Notes: a model not told the origin generated them from the letters alone. A DNA stretch of 64,000 nucleotides from Polytrichum commune (GCA_950295325.1 OX485803.1:71935554-71999553), one strand, 5' to 3'. Counted from the first letter of the stretch, positions 36,227 to 49,285 are shown. A program made the numbers and translations.

Positions 36227-36844
36227 GGGTGCAAGCATGGTAAAGTGGACCAAAATAGTTCTCCGGTATACTTCAAACCATAACTTCTTTGGTCAAAGGC
36301 CTAAAAGTAGTAGCAAAGTGTTGTTTAAATTGGATTTTTTTTTCATGATGACCTCTATTGGTGTTAGATAATCAAATATAAAATATCAAGTTGAGATCTT
36401 CAATACTTATCATTACAAGTGATGCTCAAAAGCAAATGGTTGAATCTATTTTTGAACGCAGATTTCATGACCTTAAATATTTTAAAGTTGGATTTTTTTC
36501 TCTCATATTCCTTGAAATCATTATACACTTCAAGGCATCGTCACAAAACTTTGTGGAAAACCATCAATTTAATGTAATTTTATCGTACTTCAAACACATT
36601 TCAGATAGTCACTTGTTCAATATCACCTACTTGCACACCATTTGTATCGTCTTCTAAAATATGTAGACTTTTCTTGAAATTGTTTTTGTCATCATAAATT
36701 ACACAACTTTTGTAGATCAATATGTTTTTTCAATGTCTATGAATTTTTTTTCCACATAATTCAAAACTAATGTATATTTTTGAATTACTTTCACTTAACA
36801 TTAGGCAGGGATCAGGAGTTGTCCACTTTACTGTGCTTGCCCCC
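36227..36844. mobile_element. TIR element (618 bp)
   Basis: Left end GGGTGCAAGCATGGTAAAGT continuing GGAC. The complement of the right end is GGGGCAAGCACAGTAAAGTG. Possible 4-bp duplication ACAT on both sides. No coding capacity. Confidence 0.6.
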
Positions 36845-36872
36845 ACATATAATCTATGAATATTCAAATTGT

Positions 36873-36874
<2 letters not shown>

Positions 36875-36905
<31 letters not shown>
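36875..36905. repeat. (TA)n microsatellite
   Basis: About 15 TA units. A similar run lies at about 49009-49036. Confidence 0.9.
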
Positions 36906-36909
<4 letters not shown>

Positions 36910-37697
36910 GTATTTATTTTATGGAGGTACCTGTAAATATTTCATTTTTGGGCAAGGATCACATCTAGGTGTAGTTATCATAAAATAAGGGGCTCAAGAC
37001 GTTGAAAGTGTATGAGTATGCTCCAAACACATTTCACCACAAAAAAATGAATTATGTTTTGATCTGCCCAGGGGGCAAGTAAATTATTTGTAGTGGGACA
37101 GATCTTAGAATTATGTAAGAGTTGCAATTTTATTGATTGAAAGATTCCAATTAAATTTTGATTGGCTTACCCCTTGGGAATGGTGCAGTCTAGCTCCTTG
37201 TTATTGGTTTCATATTCACAATCAAACCCGTGTCATTCTAGTCACTTCGTGTTAGATTGTAGTGGTATATATATATATTGTCAAATACTCATACCCAACT
37301 AGTATTAAAAGCATGGAATCTTCATTACATATACATGAATGGCACTTCCATATATATATATATATCATTCGGCTATACATACCAACCAAGAACCTTCATA
37401 GCTAGGTAAAACCGTCTTTTACCAATATGGTTCATAATGATATTGACCATAAAAACAACTCAAGCATATAAAGATTCTTTCATCGTGATACATGCACCAA
37501 ACAACAATCTTTGATTGGTACTACAATCTTGATATCCTCGAAAGATTCATTGATACCGTCATTGATGTTGATGATGATTGATACGATGCATTCACCTATA
37601 TATTGGCGCAACAATGATGAGGACACCGACATAACAGGGTCATCAGCAACCATTCAAGAACCCTTGCTCTTGAGCATGGTCCCATATGCTCGGTGGC
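36906..37697. other. gene-free stretch
   Basis: Short TATATA patches near 37267 and 37355. No gene supported. Confidence 0.5.
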
Positions 37698-37700
37698 TTA

Positions 37701-38023
37701 GGGCCACTTCACACATGAGATTGAAGGCCCGTGATCATTGCATTCTAAGATCTCTCATTGGTCAAAGATGCGGAGACCATCCAAGTTCACCTCACACTAT
37801 ATGGTGAAAGGCTAAGGGCTCAAAGAAATCATCATGGATCAAAATATCTACATGGAAAACTACAAACAATAATTATTTCATGATGTGCCGGAACTTGTGT
37901 CCTCGAAGAGATAGGCATGACGCAAATTATAGCAAACCCTATCAATGGTACAACCTTTCGATGAGAATTAAAGGATCTCACAACTACATGGTCACGGCCC
38001 TTGGCTTGTGTGTGAAGTGACCC
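37701..38023 (-). mobile_element. Harbinger-like MITE H4, short form (323 bp)
   Basis: TTA TSD at 37698-37700 and 38024-38026. Ends are GGGCCACTTCACACATGAG and GGCTTGTGTGTGAAGTGACCC. The first ~110 bp and the last ~50 bp match the ~490-bp family in H1 orientation. The centre is different or deleted. Confidence 0.85.
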
Positions 38024-38118
38024 TTATTTCATCCATAGGTGAATGAGGGGTCATAGAAGACATCGGAGCCTCTAGTTGGCATCTTTCCTCCCAAAGAACA
38101 AGGACTCCCAACGGCAAC

Positions 38119-38336
38119 ACTATTTTGTCTAATTAGTGTGGGTTACCACTTGGAGTTACATGTTGCTATGACTTTTTACCGAGAGCATCAATTTTTACCC
38201 AAAGAATATAAACAGTTAGTAAGCACACCGAAGGATATGACATAACTTACTTGGTTAAAAAAAATGTCATGTAGGTAACAAGTCATAGCAACCCGTAACC
38301 ATGAATGGTAACCCACACTAATTAGACCAAATAATG
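38119..38336. mobile_element. inverted-repeat MITE (218 bp)
   Basis: About 60-bp imperfect arms. Left: TTGTCTAATTAGTGTGGGTT then ACC and TTGCTATGACTT. Right: AAGTCATAGCAA then GGTAACCCACACTAATTAGA. The outer ends (CACTATTTT and AATAATG) may be distantly related to the CACTAAATA family. Confidence 0.7.
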
Positions 38337-38452
38337 TAGTTACATGTGAACCGGTTCAAGCTCAAGACTTCACGAAAATTACTAATTATTTTAAATGGAC
38401 TTATGAAACATACCTCAAAAGATCAAAGAAAAACCAACAGATGCCAACATAC

Positions 38453-38618
38453 CATTACTCAACTTAGCCATGGCGTTCTGGATTTGGGCGAACCAACCCA
38501 TACACTCGTTCCTTGTTGGATGCCTAAACCCTTGTCTCCAAGGAACCAATGTACGGGTTGGTTCACCCCAGCCCGGCGTTCTGTGGGCCATGGCTAACCA
38601 TAGTTAAGTTGAGTAATG
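38453..38618. mobile_element. 166-bp foldback, short relative of the 13.8-kb element
   Basis: Arms CATTACTCAACTTAGCCATGG and CCATGG..GTTGAGTAATG enclose a second nested palindrome at about 38487-38572, with ends GGGCGAACCAACCCATACAC and GGTTCACCCCAGCCC. The core matches the TIRs of the element at 13840-14655. Confidence 0.7.
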
Positions 38619-39156
38619 TTATGAGCATGCAACCGGTTAGGATAGGCAGTCAACCCTAAACCACTATAACAAGGGGACTCTTGAACAGAGCAGGACCAAC
38701 GAGCTCAAATGCACGTCAGTGGAACACACGAATGTTAAATTTTCTTTTCTTCTCTTTTCATTTCTTTTCTTGCAACCGGTTGGGCTTGGAAACACTAGGA
38801 TCTCAAGGGGGTAGTCCAACGATCTCCCTGGGCTCTTTTTCTTCCTCGAATTCACCATGAGATCATGGAAAGATGAAGATCGTGGCACTAACTTAGCATA
38901 CCTACTCTCAACTCTCCACACCTGACAACACAAACACATTACAAAACGCTTCAGCAGCGTCATCAGTTACTATGCTGTACATACAGCTCACAACCACATC
39001 ATGTAACATGTGTTGTGATTGTATACTCCAAAAGTTTTGAGTACATCCCGCAATCCCCCAACTTTGTCACTCAACTTGCTCCATCATTCCACCGTAATTA
39101 TTTGTTCATGTTGTGATTACCATCAAGCTTGTGACCAAAGCCGACAAATTCATTTT
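38619..39156. other. gene-free stretch
   Basis: Homopyrimidine-rich CTTTTCTT patch near 38740-38770. No gene supported. Confidence 0.5.
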
Positions 39157-39167
39157 CCAGGAGTCTA

Positions 39168-39489
39168 GATAGATAGATAGATAGATAGAAACTCCGGTCT
39201 CTTTTTAGCAAGGGGCCGGCGTGAATAAAGTGTCCGTTCGTAATGCCAATGACCCGATGCCCACTGGACAAGAGGATATTGGGACAATACTACTCTCCCC
39301 TTTCGAGGATGGACACTATAGTGACACACTATACTAGTTCCTAGCTAGCCACTAGTGCCTTGAAGATACCGGACATGGTATCCCCCCCAAAGGGCTTTGA
39401 GGTACCCATACAACAAGGTCCAAGGACCCCCACCATAGTTGGGTGGACTAAGGTGGTGAGCACCACGCCGGCATGGGGAATAGAACCCA
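39168..39489 (-). mobile_element. SINE-like retroposon S1 (322 bp), (TCTA)n tail
   Basis: Flanked by a perfect 11-bp TSD, CCAGGAGTCTA (39157-39167 and 39490-39500). Read on the minus strand it starts TGGGTTCTATTCCCC, a near-match to a polymerase III B box (GGTTCGANTCC), and ends AGACCGGAGTTT plus (CTAT)n. No A box precedes the B box, so the copy is probably 5'-truncated. Its 3' half matches S2 at 34127. Confidence 0.85.
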
Positions 39490-39500
39490 CCAGGAGTCTA

Positions 39501-41806
39501 CTACTACAGCAAACGCATCATCTTGAAACAGGCCACTGATTCCATATCAACCTAATTTACATGTATACTGTTTGTTTTTAAATACGTAAATGTGTAAGTG
39601 AAAAGTACCGCAGTAAGTACTGAAGCCCTTTTCACTTATTCGTTGAATTATGTAAGCCACTATACTGTATATCTGATTTGGTGTGGTGCAATATTACATT
39701 AGATAGCCAAAGCATTAGAGTTTATTCATAGAGTAAAGCAGTCCCGAATCCTAAGTCAATGGAAAACAACACAAAGTCGTGAAAGTCTTCTTTGAATTAA
39801 CATACAGAAAGAGTGGTGTTGGGTTGTTGCAAATCATTTTTTTAGCTTGTCTTACTAGGATGGGTGGGCCAAGCTAGCCTTGTATGAGCTGAATTGGGAT
39901 TAGGTCAGCATGATTCACGCACATATCATGTTTTAGATCCTAAAATTCTCTCAAAGTTTGAGAGGTGGAAAGAGAAGTTCCCAAAAGTTTCATCCAACTT
40001 TCAAAAGAGGCTCCAATATGTGATGAGCTAACCGTTTTCTCAAAGAAGGACCAAACCCACCGTTTCGTTCCTTTTGAGGGACTTTACAGATAACTTTATG
40101 ACATAGCGGGCTTTTGTTTTCTAGGATAGTAGTAGCCCATGAGAGGAGGATTTTAACCAAACTATATTAGTGGGGTTAAGAGTTATACTAGTTGTAGTGT
40201 GGTCATGAGACTACTACATTGTTTATAGTGAGTTATGTGGACCACACTATAAACGAGGGAGCCCACTCTAAAAACACCGGGGAAATTATCATGGACTCAC
40301 ACTATATTTCAGCCCACATTATGTAACATTAGAGGTCTATGTAGTGGATTACAATACTTTTATTGGATGGAAAATAGGGTGCAGCTAAGAGATTTTTAAC
40401 AAAGTGCAATTCAATTCATACCCATCCTACATGGGTGGTTTCAATTCTATGAAGTGGATATTTAACTCAATCCCATGAATAGAGCTTCTTCTTTTTGATA
40501 AGTATATATAAGTATATATATATATAATTTTATAGTGTAAACCTTAAAAAATGGTTATATTAATTATGGTATTTTACAAAATATAATAGTTTTCATCAAA
40601 GCTGCCTCAATATGATGGGTGTGATGTATGTGAAGTGATCGATGCAAAACAATTCCCTCGAGTTTAAGGTCCATCCTATCTCAATGTGTGAGGGTGTACA
40701 TTGTAGGCCACAATATATTGCAACATAGGGTCACACTATAAATCACACTATAAGTTTGCCCACAACATTTATTATTGACTATGCACTTAACAATACTTTA
40801 GTTGATATATGTCTCTAACACTCCTCGATATTCGTTAATGTGAACATTACGTGATTGGCCAAGGCCTAAACAACTTACATGAGATAGCTTAAGGCTTTGA
40901 CCAAGAGTTTTTTTTAATTCAACATTAGTTTGTCATAGATATTCTACTTGAGATCCATCAATTCTTGTCTACACATGCTAAGCCCAATTTTAAAATAACT
41001 TCAATTATCAAGTTGAAAGTAGACAAGTATGAAACCAATAGGGAGTTGAGTGAACATGCATGAGTAAGTGCTTCCCACCCATAAGAATGCTTGTTTCTTC
41101 AAGCTCTCAATCTCCCTAAGAGTCTAGTGTAATGGGGACCTCAACATGTTTGTCATGAAGTAATGATTGATAGAGGTTTAAAAGAAATGGGAGAAATCCA
41201 AAACTTAATGAAACAATATACAACAATGTGGAGTTCTAAACTGTAGCTTTGTATTCTCACTTAATTAAAATTGAAAAAAAAAACCTAAATGTTAAAAGAA
41301 TTGCTCTCATATCACATATGTGTTACAATGTATACTTCGAAGACTTGGTTTGGAGTTGGCTTATAAAAGATACTTACCACATTCATGATGAGTTTGTAAT
41401 CCATACCTTGGGGCAATCACATCCCCTTACGTTTCATAACCAAGTGCAATAAAATTTTCCCCTATATTAAATGACACAAATAAATTTTAAGCTTATGATA
41501 TTTTTCTACATATACATAACTATTGATAAAATAATTTTATATATATTTATAGTCATCTTCATTTTTGTAGTAATTTTTTTAGTTCAATTTTGCGTCAGTC
41601 TAGTTAGAAATGATATGTTTTATAATTAAAAATAAATTTAAAAAATCAAAGTTGGTTAACATTTTTTACGATGTTGTAGATATTGTGTATATCTACCCAT
41701 GAAACAAAAATTGATAAAATTTTGACCCATTTTGATGATGCTTTATGTAAAAAGTATATGTATTTATGTATTCATTTATGTATATATGTATATATGTATA
41801 TGTATT

Positions 41807-41838
<32 letters not shown>

Positions 41839-41939
41839 TGTATTATCACACGTGGTGTTCAACTTGACAATGGAATGCACCCCCAAGGATCCATACAAGG
41901 AGTTGACAAACTTATATTGAATATTTTTAGTTGGATAAT
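39501..41939. other. gene-free stretch
   Basis: TA-rich patches near 40503-40530 and a TGTA microsatellite at about 41811-41842. Repeated CACACTATAAA phrases between 40190 and 40770 hint at an old element. No ends resolved. Confidence 0.45.
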
Positions 41940-41955
41940 TTCTTTGGATTGGATC

Positions 41956-42073
41956 AAAGGGTGAAGTAGTTTTACATCTAACGTCATTGCCCTAAGGCGT
42001 GGCCAAGGATGGTTTATGAACATACACTCTGTTCACTCCGGCCTCGTCCGGAGACCGGAGTTTTTCCTTCTTC
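41956..42073 (+). mobile_element. short retroposon S3 (118 bp), (TTC)n tail
   Basis: Flanked by a perfect 16-bp TSD, TTCTTTGGATTGGATC (41940-41955 and 42074-42089). It ends with the hairpin CTCCGGCCTCGTCCGGAGAC, then CGGAGTTTTTCC and (TTC)n. Its 3' end GGAGACCGGAGTT is shared with S1 and S2, although the tail repeat differs. Confidence 0.9.
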
Positions 42074-42089
42074 TTCTTTGGATTGGATC

Positions 42090-42829
42090 TCATGAACTAG
42101 CCAACTTCAAATTATCTAGGGCAAAGAGGCTCTCAATTCATCCTTGCTCCTACCACAACTGATGTTTACATCTACCTACCAAGTCGTGTAATTCATGATA
42201 TGAGAAACTTGAACTTTGTGATTGAACTATATTTTCATATTTTGTTTAACATCTTTTGTTGCATGGAACGGCACAAGCATTTTTCAAACATTTTGGGTGC
42301 ACATCGTGCACACCACACAATTTGGCTATACATATTGGTGAAGTAGGGTGCTTGCATCTATACATTCATCAAATGCTTTCAATTTGCACCTAAAGAAGAA
42401 GGGAAAAAAGGGAAGGAAATGAAGGTCATCACATGCAATAGTTATTTTTTTATTAATTTATATGATGATATATGCAATAACCAAGAGTTACTTAACCACA
42501 TGATGGCACATGTAACAACTAGGATAAATTGAGGTATTTGTAGGCATTGTTATTAAATGAAGAGTTAGACAACCTAGAGAGAGAGAGAGAGCACGCCTTT
42601 GAACATAGATTGAGCCCATACATAATCCAAATCAAGTATATATGGCCAATCTAACCTTGTTAGGCATGGCCTAAGGTCCCCAATACCAAAATGCTCCTTA
42701 TATTTGGGTGGAATTTTTCACCTTAATGACAATTCAATATTTCATGGGGTTGATCTTGTTGTTGTCCACGACATGGCAAGCCACCCCACGCCACATGGAC
42801 ATATCCATTACTCACACTTTAAAACCCTT
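42090..42829. other. gene-free stretch
   Basis: GA microsatellite near 42577-42591. No gene supported. Confidence 0.5.
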
Positions 42830-44460
42830 ACTTGAAGAACTCCATAACATTCAAGCCCTCAAGTACAATCCCGCATAAAGCATATGCACCAACAACTCAT
42901 TTATACATCCCCTCCCCCAACAAACAAGGAGTTGGCAACATTGTTGGCTTAAGGGTATACATCCCAACCACCAATATCTGAATAGCTACAAGACTCCATG
43001 GCCTCTAGATCATACCTCTAGGCATAACTCAATGCCATATTAATAGCCATTACCATCACACAACATCAACACCAAGATACCTTTATCTTTATGGGTAGTA
43101 TTAATAATATGTACTTAATAAATAACCACATACAACAATTGTCCTTCTAACACAACCATCATGACAAATTACTTGTTGCAACCAAAGTTAATCAGATTTG
43201 TTGGTTCACCCAAAAGATCAAAATACAAAAAGTCAAAGCTCACACTGGCATAATAGGCAATGAAATCGCCAACCAATTGGCAAACAAAGGAACCACACAC
43301 CCCCAACCTACAATCATACCCCAATTTACGTAGCGCACATCACACTCATATGGCCCAATGAAGTCCCAACATGCACACACAATGGTGCCATATGTCACCT
43401 ACACCCATATATAAACAAAACTTACCAACAAATCGAATTAAGGGTGGCGCAATAAAAGTGTGCATATGTAGATATATGGATATCCAATGAAAAAATTAAT
43501 CACATGCTCTCCAATCACTTATGGAAAAGCCACCCGAATCATAGACACGCAAACTACACAAACACTCAAATTCCGGTAACCACTGTAAACACATTTTTTG
43601 GCCCACCATGCATCCAAACCCCAACTGCACACTGTGCTCTCACAATGACAAAGACACGTGGCCCCACCTACTCTCAACTTGTTCCAAACCCCACATAAAA
43701 GGGCTCCACATAGCCGGGCACAACAACGCAATACGCCAAATAGAACACACCCTCTAGACAAACAAACACACGGGATCCCTGCATCCTCACCAATGCAATA
43801 TACCAAAACTCAACACAACAAGATATCACAGTCCCATAATGGCTACTACAATGCATGTGCCTCACCTCCCCATGCACATGCCTAACCACACTGCAACCTG
43901 ACATACTGTGCGTCTTAGGCACCCCATTGATAGTCAACGACCCATGATGCCCTCCTCGACAAACACTAAGCAATTTGTTGAAGTCACATATTGCCATGAC
44001 CGATTCCCTAATACCACCTGCACATAAACATCCAATAAATACAACCCGCTAAAAAACGCATGGTGGAAAGCTAATCCTCTCATAACCATAACCATGAGAG
44101 AGGCATCCACAAGCGCTCAATTGATGAGCTAGAACACCTTGAAATACCCAAAACATAAGTTAAGACACTCATAAAATGCATACACCAAATCGTCATTAAA
44201 TACCTTACATACCTTGTACTCGACAAGAGAAAACTAGACAATAACCAAGCCCGCATAGAACCACCGTAGTATAACACTCTTCCCATAACCCATAGTTAAC
44301 TAGACACATATTATTTAAAGGAGCCCACCCTCTAAAAGGAAGGAAGTGCCCGTACCATGCAACTTGGTAACACATGACTATGGTATGGTGGAACAGGCTC
44401 CCATTCACGTTGGTTTTAAGAATTAAACCAATGTTACTCGTGCTTTCTTTTCTTCTTGTC
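42830..44460 (+). pseudogene. LINE (non-LTR retrotransposon) ORF2 3' remnant with RNase H
   Basis: One plus-strand frame from 43022 to about 43310 reads LNAILIAIT, then FIFMGSINNMYLINNH, then HDKLLVATKVNQI and QKVKAHTGIIGNEIANQLAN, the layout of a retroelement RNase H domain. The E before LNAI is now a stop (TAA), and the expected D in the IFMDS-type strand is G, so the active site is dead. A shifted frame at about 43705-43753 gives AGHNNAIRQIEHTL. Further on come VTYCHDRFP, and at about 44102-44268 GIHKRSIDELEHLEIPK, then VKTLIKCIHQIVIKYLTYLV and LDKRKLDNNQ, probably the LINE C-terminus. The 3' end is pyrimidine-rich near 44440-44460. No reverse-transcriptase part is readable. Confidence 0.75.
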
Positions 44461-45024
44461 CACGACTATAAACACCAACATTAAGAGAGGGCAAATATAA
44501 TGTGAAGACCTTTTGCAACATCAGACAAATGAACTTCATTGAGCAAGAAACATTACACCCTTGGGTGCAAATACATACTTAGTATTGAGGTCATTGATGT
44601 CGGGCATGAACATATTTTTGTTTTGTCCTTGACATAAGATAATCTACCAAATAAAGTTTCAAACCCCCACACACTAAAGGTTTTATAGACTTGATGAGGC
44701 TTGTTAATAGTGTATGTATGGGTCATGTATCAAGCATGTGGTTCTCTAGACGTTAAGGCCTTGGGTGAAGCCGACTTGTGTTCATTACATTTTGGGAAGT
44801 GAAAATAAACACTTGTGATTCTTAAAGCGTTGTTTTGTAGATTTCCTTAAACCATTATATCTGGAGAAGATCATGTACACATGCAAGAGTAGTGTGTTCA
44901 AGAGTAGTGTGTTAAGTAAGGTATGTCAACCTTATCATGATTAAAACATGTCAAAATATGGTTCACCATTTTAAGGATCTTGAATAGTTATGTGTGCAAT
45001 GTTTAGCTCTTGTGTAGGCAACTA

Positions 45025-45230
45025 CACTAAATATGTTCATTTAGTGTCACTACTTATTTGGAATTACACAATGCTATATCTTTTTACTATCGATGTAATT
45101 TTTTACCAAGTAAAGTTGCTAATGTTCTGTAATGTCCAAACAACCAATTTGACATTTGCTAGTAAAAGATGAGACACATAGTACATAGATATAGCATTGT
45201 GTAATTCCAACACTAAGTATCATATTAATG
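45025..45230. mobile_element. CACTAAATA-family MITE M5 (206 bp)
   Basis: Begins CACTAAATATG and ends CACTAAGTATCATATTAATG. Sub-terminal arms GGAATTACACAATGCTATATCT (45059-45081) and their exact complement (45188-45211) form a long stem. Confidence 0.75.
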
Positions 45231-46322
45231 CAGTTTGGGGACACGTGTTGTCGTTGACAACCAACCGTTTTGGAACTTCGGACCAATGATTGCGTTGGTC
45301 CATGCTTGGCCTCACCATAGGTGTTCATGTTGTATATACATGATATGTTTTAGGTCTTGAATTCCACATTGAACATTTTAAGGTTGTAAATAAACAACAT
45401 GAAAATGAGGGTGCAACTTAGAGGCATGTTTGAATCCATCCCCGAACAAGTGCACTATGCATTTGTACAACAAATAAGAACATATAAAGTAAAAAACACT
45501 AGAAGGACTTTGTGAACTCCTATGCGACTCTAATAGATTAATTATTACACGTTGGGTTCCTTCTATGATTTGATCATACTATTATAAAGCAATGCACTAC
45601 ATATATTTGTTGTGAATGTTGAATATAATTGATTTTTTTGAATCTTCGAGGCCATGACATTGTTAGGGAAGGAAACCTCTTTGTTTTCTTTTTTCTTTTT
45701 TCTAATTTCAAGTATACCTTGCAAAGCTATTGTGGCACCATTGTAGACCACTATGCGAGGACAACAGTCTCTCCCCCTTCCAAGGAGATTCATGCAACAT
45801 AGTGCTATGGTAACTTTGACACTAACTAATTCATTTTTAAAAAGTGAAAGTGTCACATGTTAATGAACAAAAAAAAGCGGGGGGGGGGGGGGGGGGGGGG
45901 GAGAGGAGAAGAAGATGACCAAAACCGTAGTAAAGTTGATGTGGCACAAAAATAAGCCACAATTCAACCCACACAATCTTGAACTTGCCATGGTTCCATG
46001 GTACTTGGAGGAGATTACTCCCCCAAACAATCAAATATATCTACAAAATGTGAGAACATTGAATTTTTGAAAGAAATTATTTGAGCACGAACATGCTTTT
46101 AAATCGTGGGCCATATGTCCCATGTCGATCGGGTGAGCCTCAATTGCATTCACGTGCATCTCAAATTTTAACTTGATAGCGAGCTTCGTAGCAACAAATT
46201 TTGACAAGAATTGACAGTCTCAAATTTGACGTTCTCAAGTTGGAGCAACTAGTGAAAATTACATTTATAAAAGTAATAAATGACATGATGGATAACAAAA
46301 TTGGGTGGGAATGAAACATGTG
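45231..46322. other. gene-free stretch with G23 run
   Basis: No gene supported. Twenty-three consecutive G at 45879-45901, the longest homopolymer in the window. Confidence 0.6.
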
Positions 46323-46328
46323 CATACA

Positions 46329-46358
<30 letters not shown>
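46323..46358. repeat. (CATA)n microsatellite
   Basis: About nine CATA units, which produce a spurious MYVCMYVCM frame on the minus strand. Confidence 0.9.
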
Positions 46359-46359
<1 letters not shown>

Positions 46360-49009
46360 GTGGCGATGTTTCCTTGTTATGAAAACCTATTGGAACAAAA
46401 ACCATCGCCAAAACAAACCTACGTATAAATTACGGCGCGATTTCTCAATTTGGAAATTCACATACACAAACCAATAGCTCTACTAGAAATAGACATGATG
46501 ACCGCCAATCAATGTGATCATATTAGGGTATGTATGAGTTCGTTTCTTTTCTTTCTTGTAATGTTTATGTTCATGTTAACAAATTGAACGTTGGATCAAT
46601 TTGGTAGAACCTTTACGGACCACCCACAACTTGGTAGATGGATACTTTAGAAGTTATCTCGAACTTTGTTACGACATAGTTTTCGCATCATGACAAATCG
46701 AACGAAGGCTACAAATATCAAGTAAAACGTTTTACAAAACATTGACTATATCATCTTTGAAACGAAAGCTCTTTGGTGGAATGACATTTAATATATAAAC
46801 ATATATTGACTCGATGTTAAAGTACATGCCCATATCTAAAACATTTTGTTGATCTATGTGTGTATGTTGACCCCATAACAAAATGTAGGCCATGTTGCAA
46901 ATCTTCTATAAGACAAGTGTACTTGTTTTATTTTAGTGTTTAAGCACCAAGTCCACTATGACTACCTCCCCCCAAACCAAAAGATAGGAACTTTTCTTTT
47001 TGTTTTATGTAAAATGATGTCTACTCCATGAACGGGAATTCCTCAAATTTGATGTATAGAAAATTTCAACTCTCTCTATTATGAAGTCTTTCACACATCC
47101 ATCAATGTGATACACAACAATGCACAACCCTAGCTTTGATTCAAGGTCATTGTTTGCCTAAATGCATACGAAGCAAAATGGTGGTTATGGCCATTTATTT
47201 TTTATATTTGTTTTTCAATGCCTTTTTTTTCCTTAGGTTTCTTGCACTCAAAGATAATTAAGTCTTGCATCATCACAAATAACCCAAATCAAAATGGTAG
47301 TTTAACAATTCTTTGTTGGTGGACCTTCAAGTGGTTGGAACCCTTGATTTCGTCATTGTTGCATCCATTGTTCTTTAAGGAAAGTAGCGAGGTCATTGAC
47401 ATGAATATAATTGGGAGTTCCCACCATGTTATGAAACTATTATTTTCAAAGAAACATATTAATATCATGTGATTATGTGTTACATAAAAATATAGCTATT
47501 TATTGGAGGAAATTACTATCTATATAACATGTTGGAGATCAATGACAATGTACACATGTAGTCTAAAATGCACCCCTTACAACTAAAAACAAGGTTTATG
47601 ATCCATGTATTTATGTGTGTATATATACATACAAGCCAAACTCCTTGGGCTTTTAGGGGTTGAAATTACTACCAAGTCCATTAGCATACCTCATAAAGTG
47701 AGATCTCCTATGTCTAGTTTATACAAAGACATCCCATTTGTTTCAAACTGACTTATAAACTATCAACTTGCCACTAAAATGTCACACCTTGATCGAGGAT
47801 TGTGCATAAGTGTACATAGTTTGTACTCGATCCTTGAAAGGAATCAAAACAAAACTAGATTCACCATTGGCCCAACTAAAGTTTTCTCTTTGAAATTACT
47901 TTCTTTGAGCATTTGTCATAGTCATCTCGGGGAGTTCACTAGACATGTATACATGTATACACGTGCGTGACAAGGGTATTTATTCAAGGGGTATTTAATT
48001 ATACATCCTTCATTTTTTGTACCATATTATTATATAATTTGCTAATTTCTTATTTTTAAAATGACCCTATAATTATTTTTAAATTTGATGAAGCTCTAAT
48101 TTTAAGCTAGGTATGTTCATTATAATTATTTGATTTTGCTCCAAAGGGTTTAAGAGCATTCAAAGTACTAAGTCACCAAAATCCAAGGCACAATAAGGTT
48201 TTACATTAAGAGTGTTCATAAACAGTTTCAAACAACAAAATCAGCCCATGTTCCTCAATCAAGTTACACGGACAATTAAACACAATGGTACTGAGTGTCA
48301 AAAAAACAATTAAAACACCAACAACAAACGGATGTCAACCGACGGTCTAAACTCAGGACTTGGGAGTGAAATGGGACTTACATGCAAGCACGAGTTCCAA
48401 AGCTGGATTTGTGTGGTCGTTATGAAGATTCGACCTCCACTCAAAGTAGAGAGAGAGAATGACCTGCACAGGCCGCCTGCAAACCCCACCTCTCAGAAAG
48501 TCAACAACATCGAAGAAAAAACTCTCGCCAACACTAAACCACAAACCCCACCTCTCAAAACAGTGAAAAAAAACTCTCAAAACCTAATCCTCCAACAACG
48601 TTCTCCCCCAATTTTTCCTAAACCCTAATCCGTCAGCCACCCTCATCAATCTTTCATCCCATTTTTTCAACTAAATCAACGTAGTTTTTCATCCAAAATC
48701 TTCCCGCCTCTGAACACAAAGGACACCCTATTTTAAAAAAAAACCTAGGATCCTTTAATTCTATAGTATATTTTTACAAATATTTTAAAAATATGCGTTA
48801 TTTGTATCAAGCCTATATTATTTATAATACAAAATTTATCATACATACTCACCTATATTGCTTCTAAGAAAATTCTAAGTTTTTCCTTTTGTGAATATAA
48901 ATTACCCTATATTTTCCCGCACGTTGTTTTCTAATATTATCGCAGTGAACTCCCCGAGATAGTCATTTAAAGTAAAATTGATTAAAAAAAAGTAAAATGT
49001 ACAAGAAGG

Positions 49010-49041
<32 letters not shown>

Positions 49042-49139
49042 CCAATTAAAGTAATTTAGGACCAATATGAGAAATCAACAATGTAGTGACCAAGTCATGA
49101 AACCTTGCCATAATTGCCCTTTGTAAGTGGTGGGATGCT
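46359..49139. other. gene-free stretch
   Basis: No gene supported. About 48480-48720 is C/A-rich, with a CCCCACCTCTC phrase repeated at about 48484 and 48547 and a telobox-like CCTAAACCCTAAT near 48617. It could be an old promoter or leader. No adjoining coding exon was found. Confidence 0.4.
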
Positions 49140-49145
49140 TACATT

Positions 49146-49279
49146 AGAAGAAGAAGAACTCCGGTCTCCAAAGGAGGCTGGAGTGAATAAAGTGTATGCT
49201 CATAAAACATTTTTGGCCATGCCTTAGGGACAACGACGTTAGATGTGAAACTACTTCACCTCTGGCAGGGAATAAACAC
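49146..49279 (-). mobile_element. short retroposon S4, (TTC)n tail on the minus strand
   Basis: Reverse-orientation relative of S3, with shared blocks GTGAAGTAGTTT, ACATCTAACGTC, CATACACT and GGAGACCGGAGTT. Only a 6-bp possible TSD (TACATT at 49140-49145 and 49280-49285) is visible, so the boundaries are tentative. Confidence 0.7.
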
Positions 49280-49285
49280 TACATT

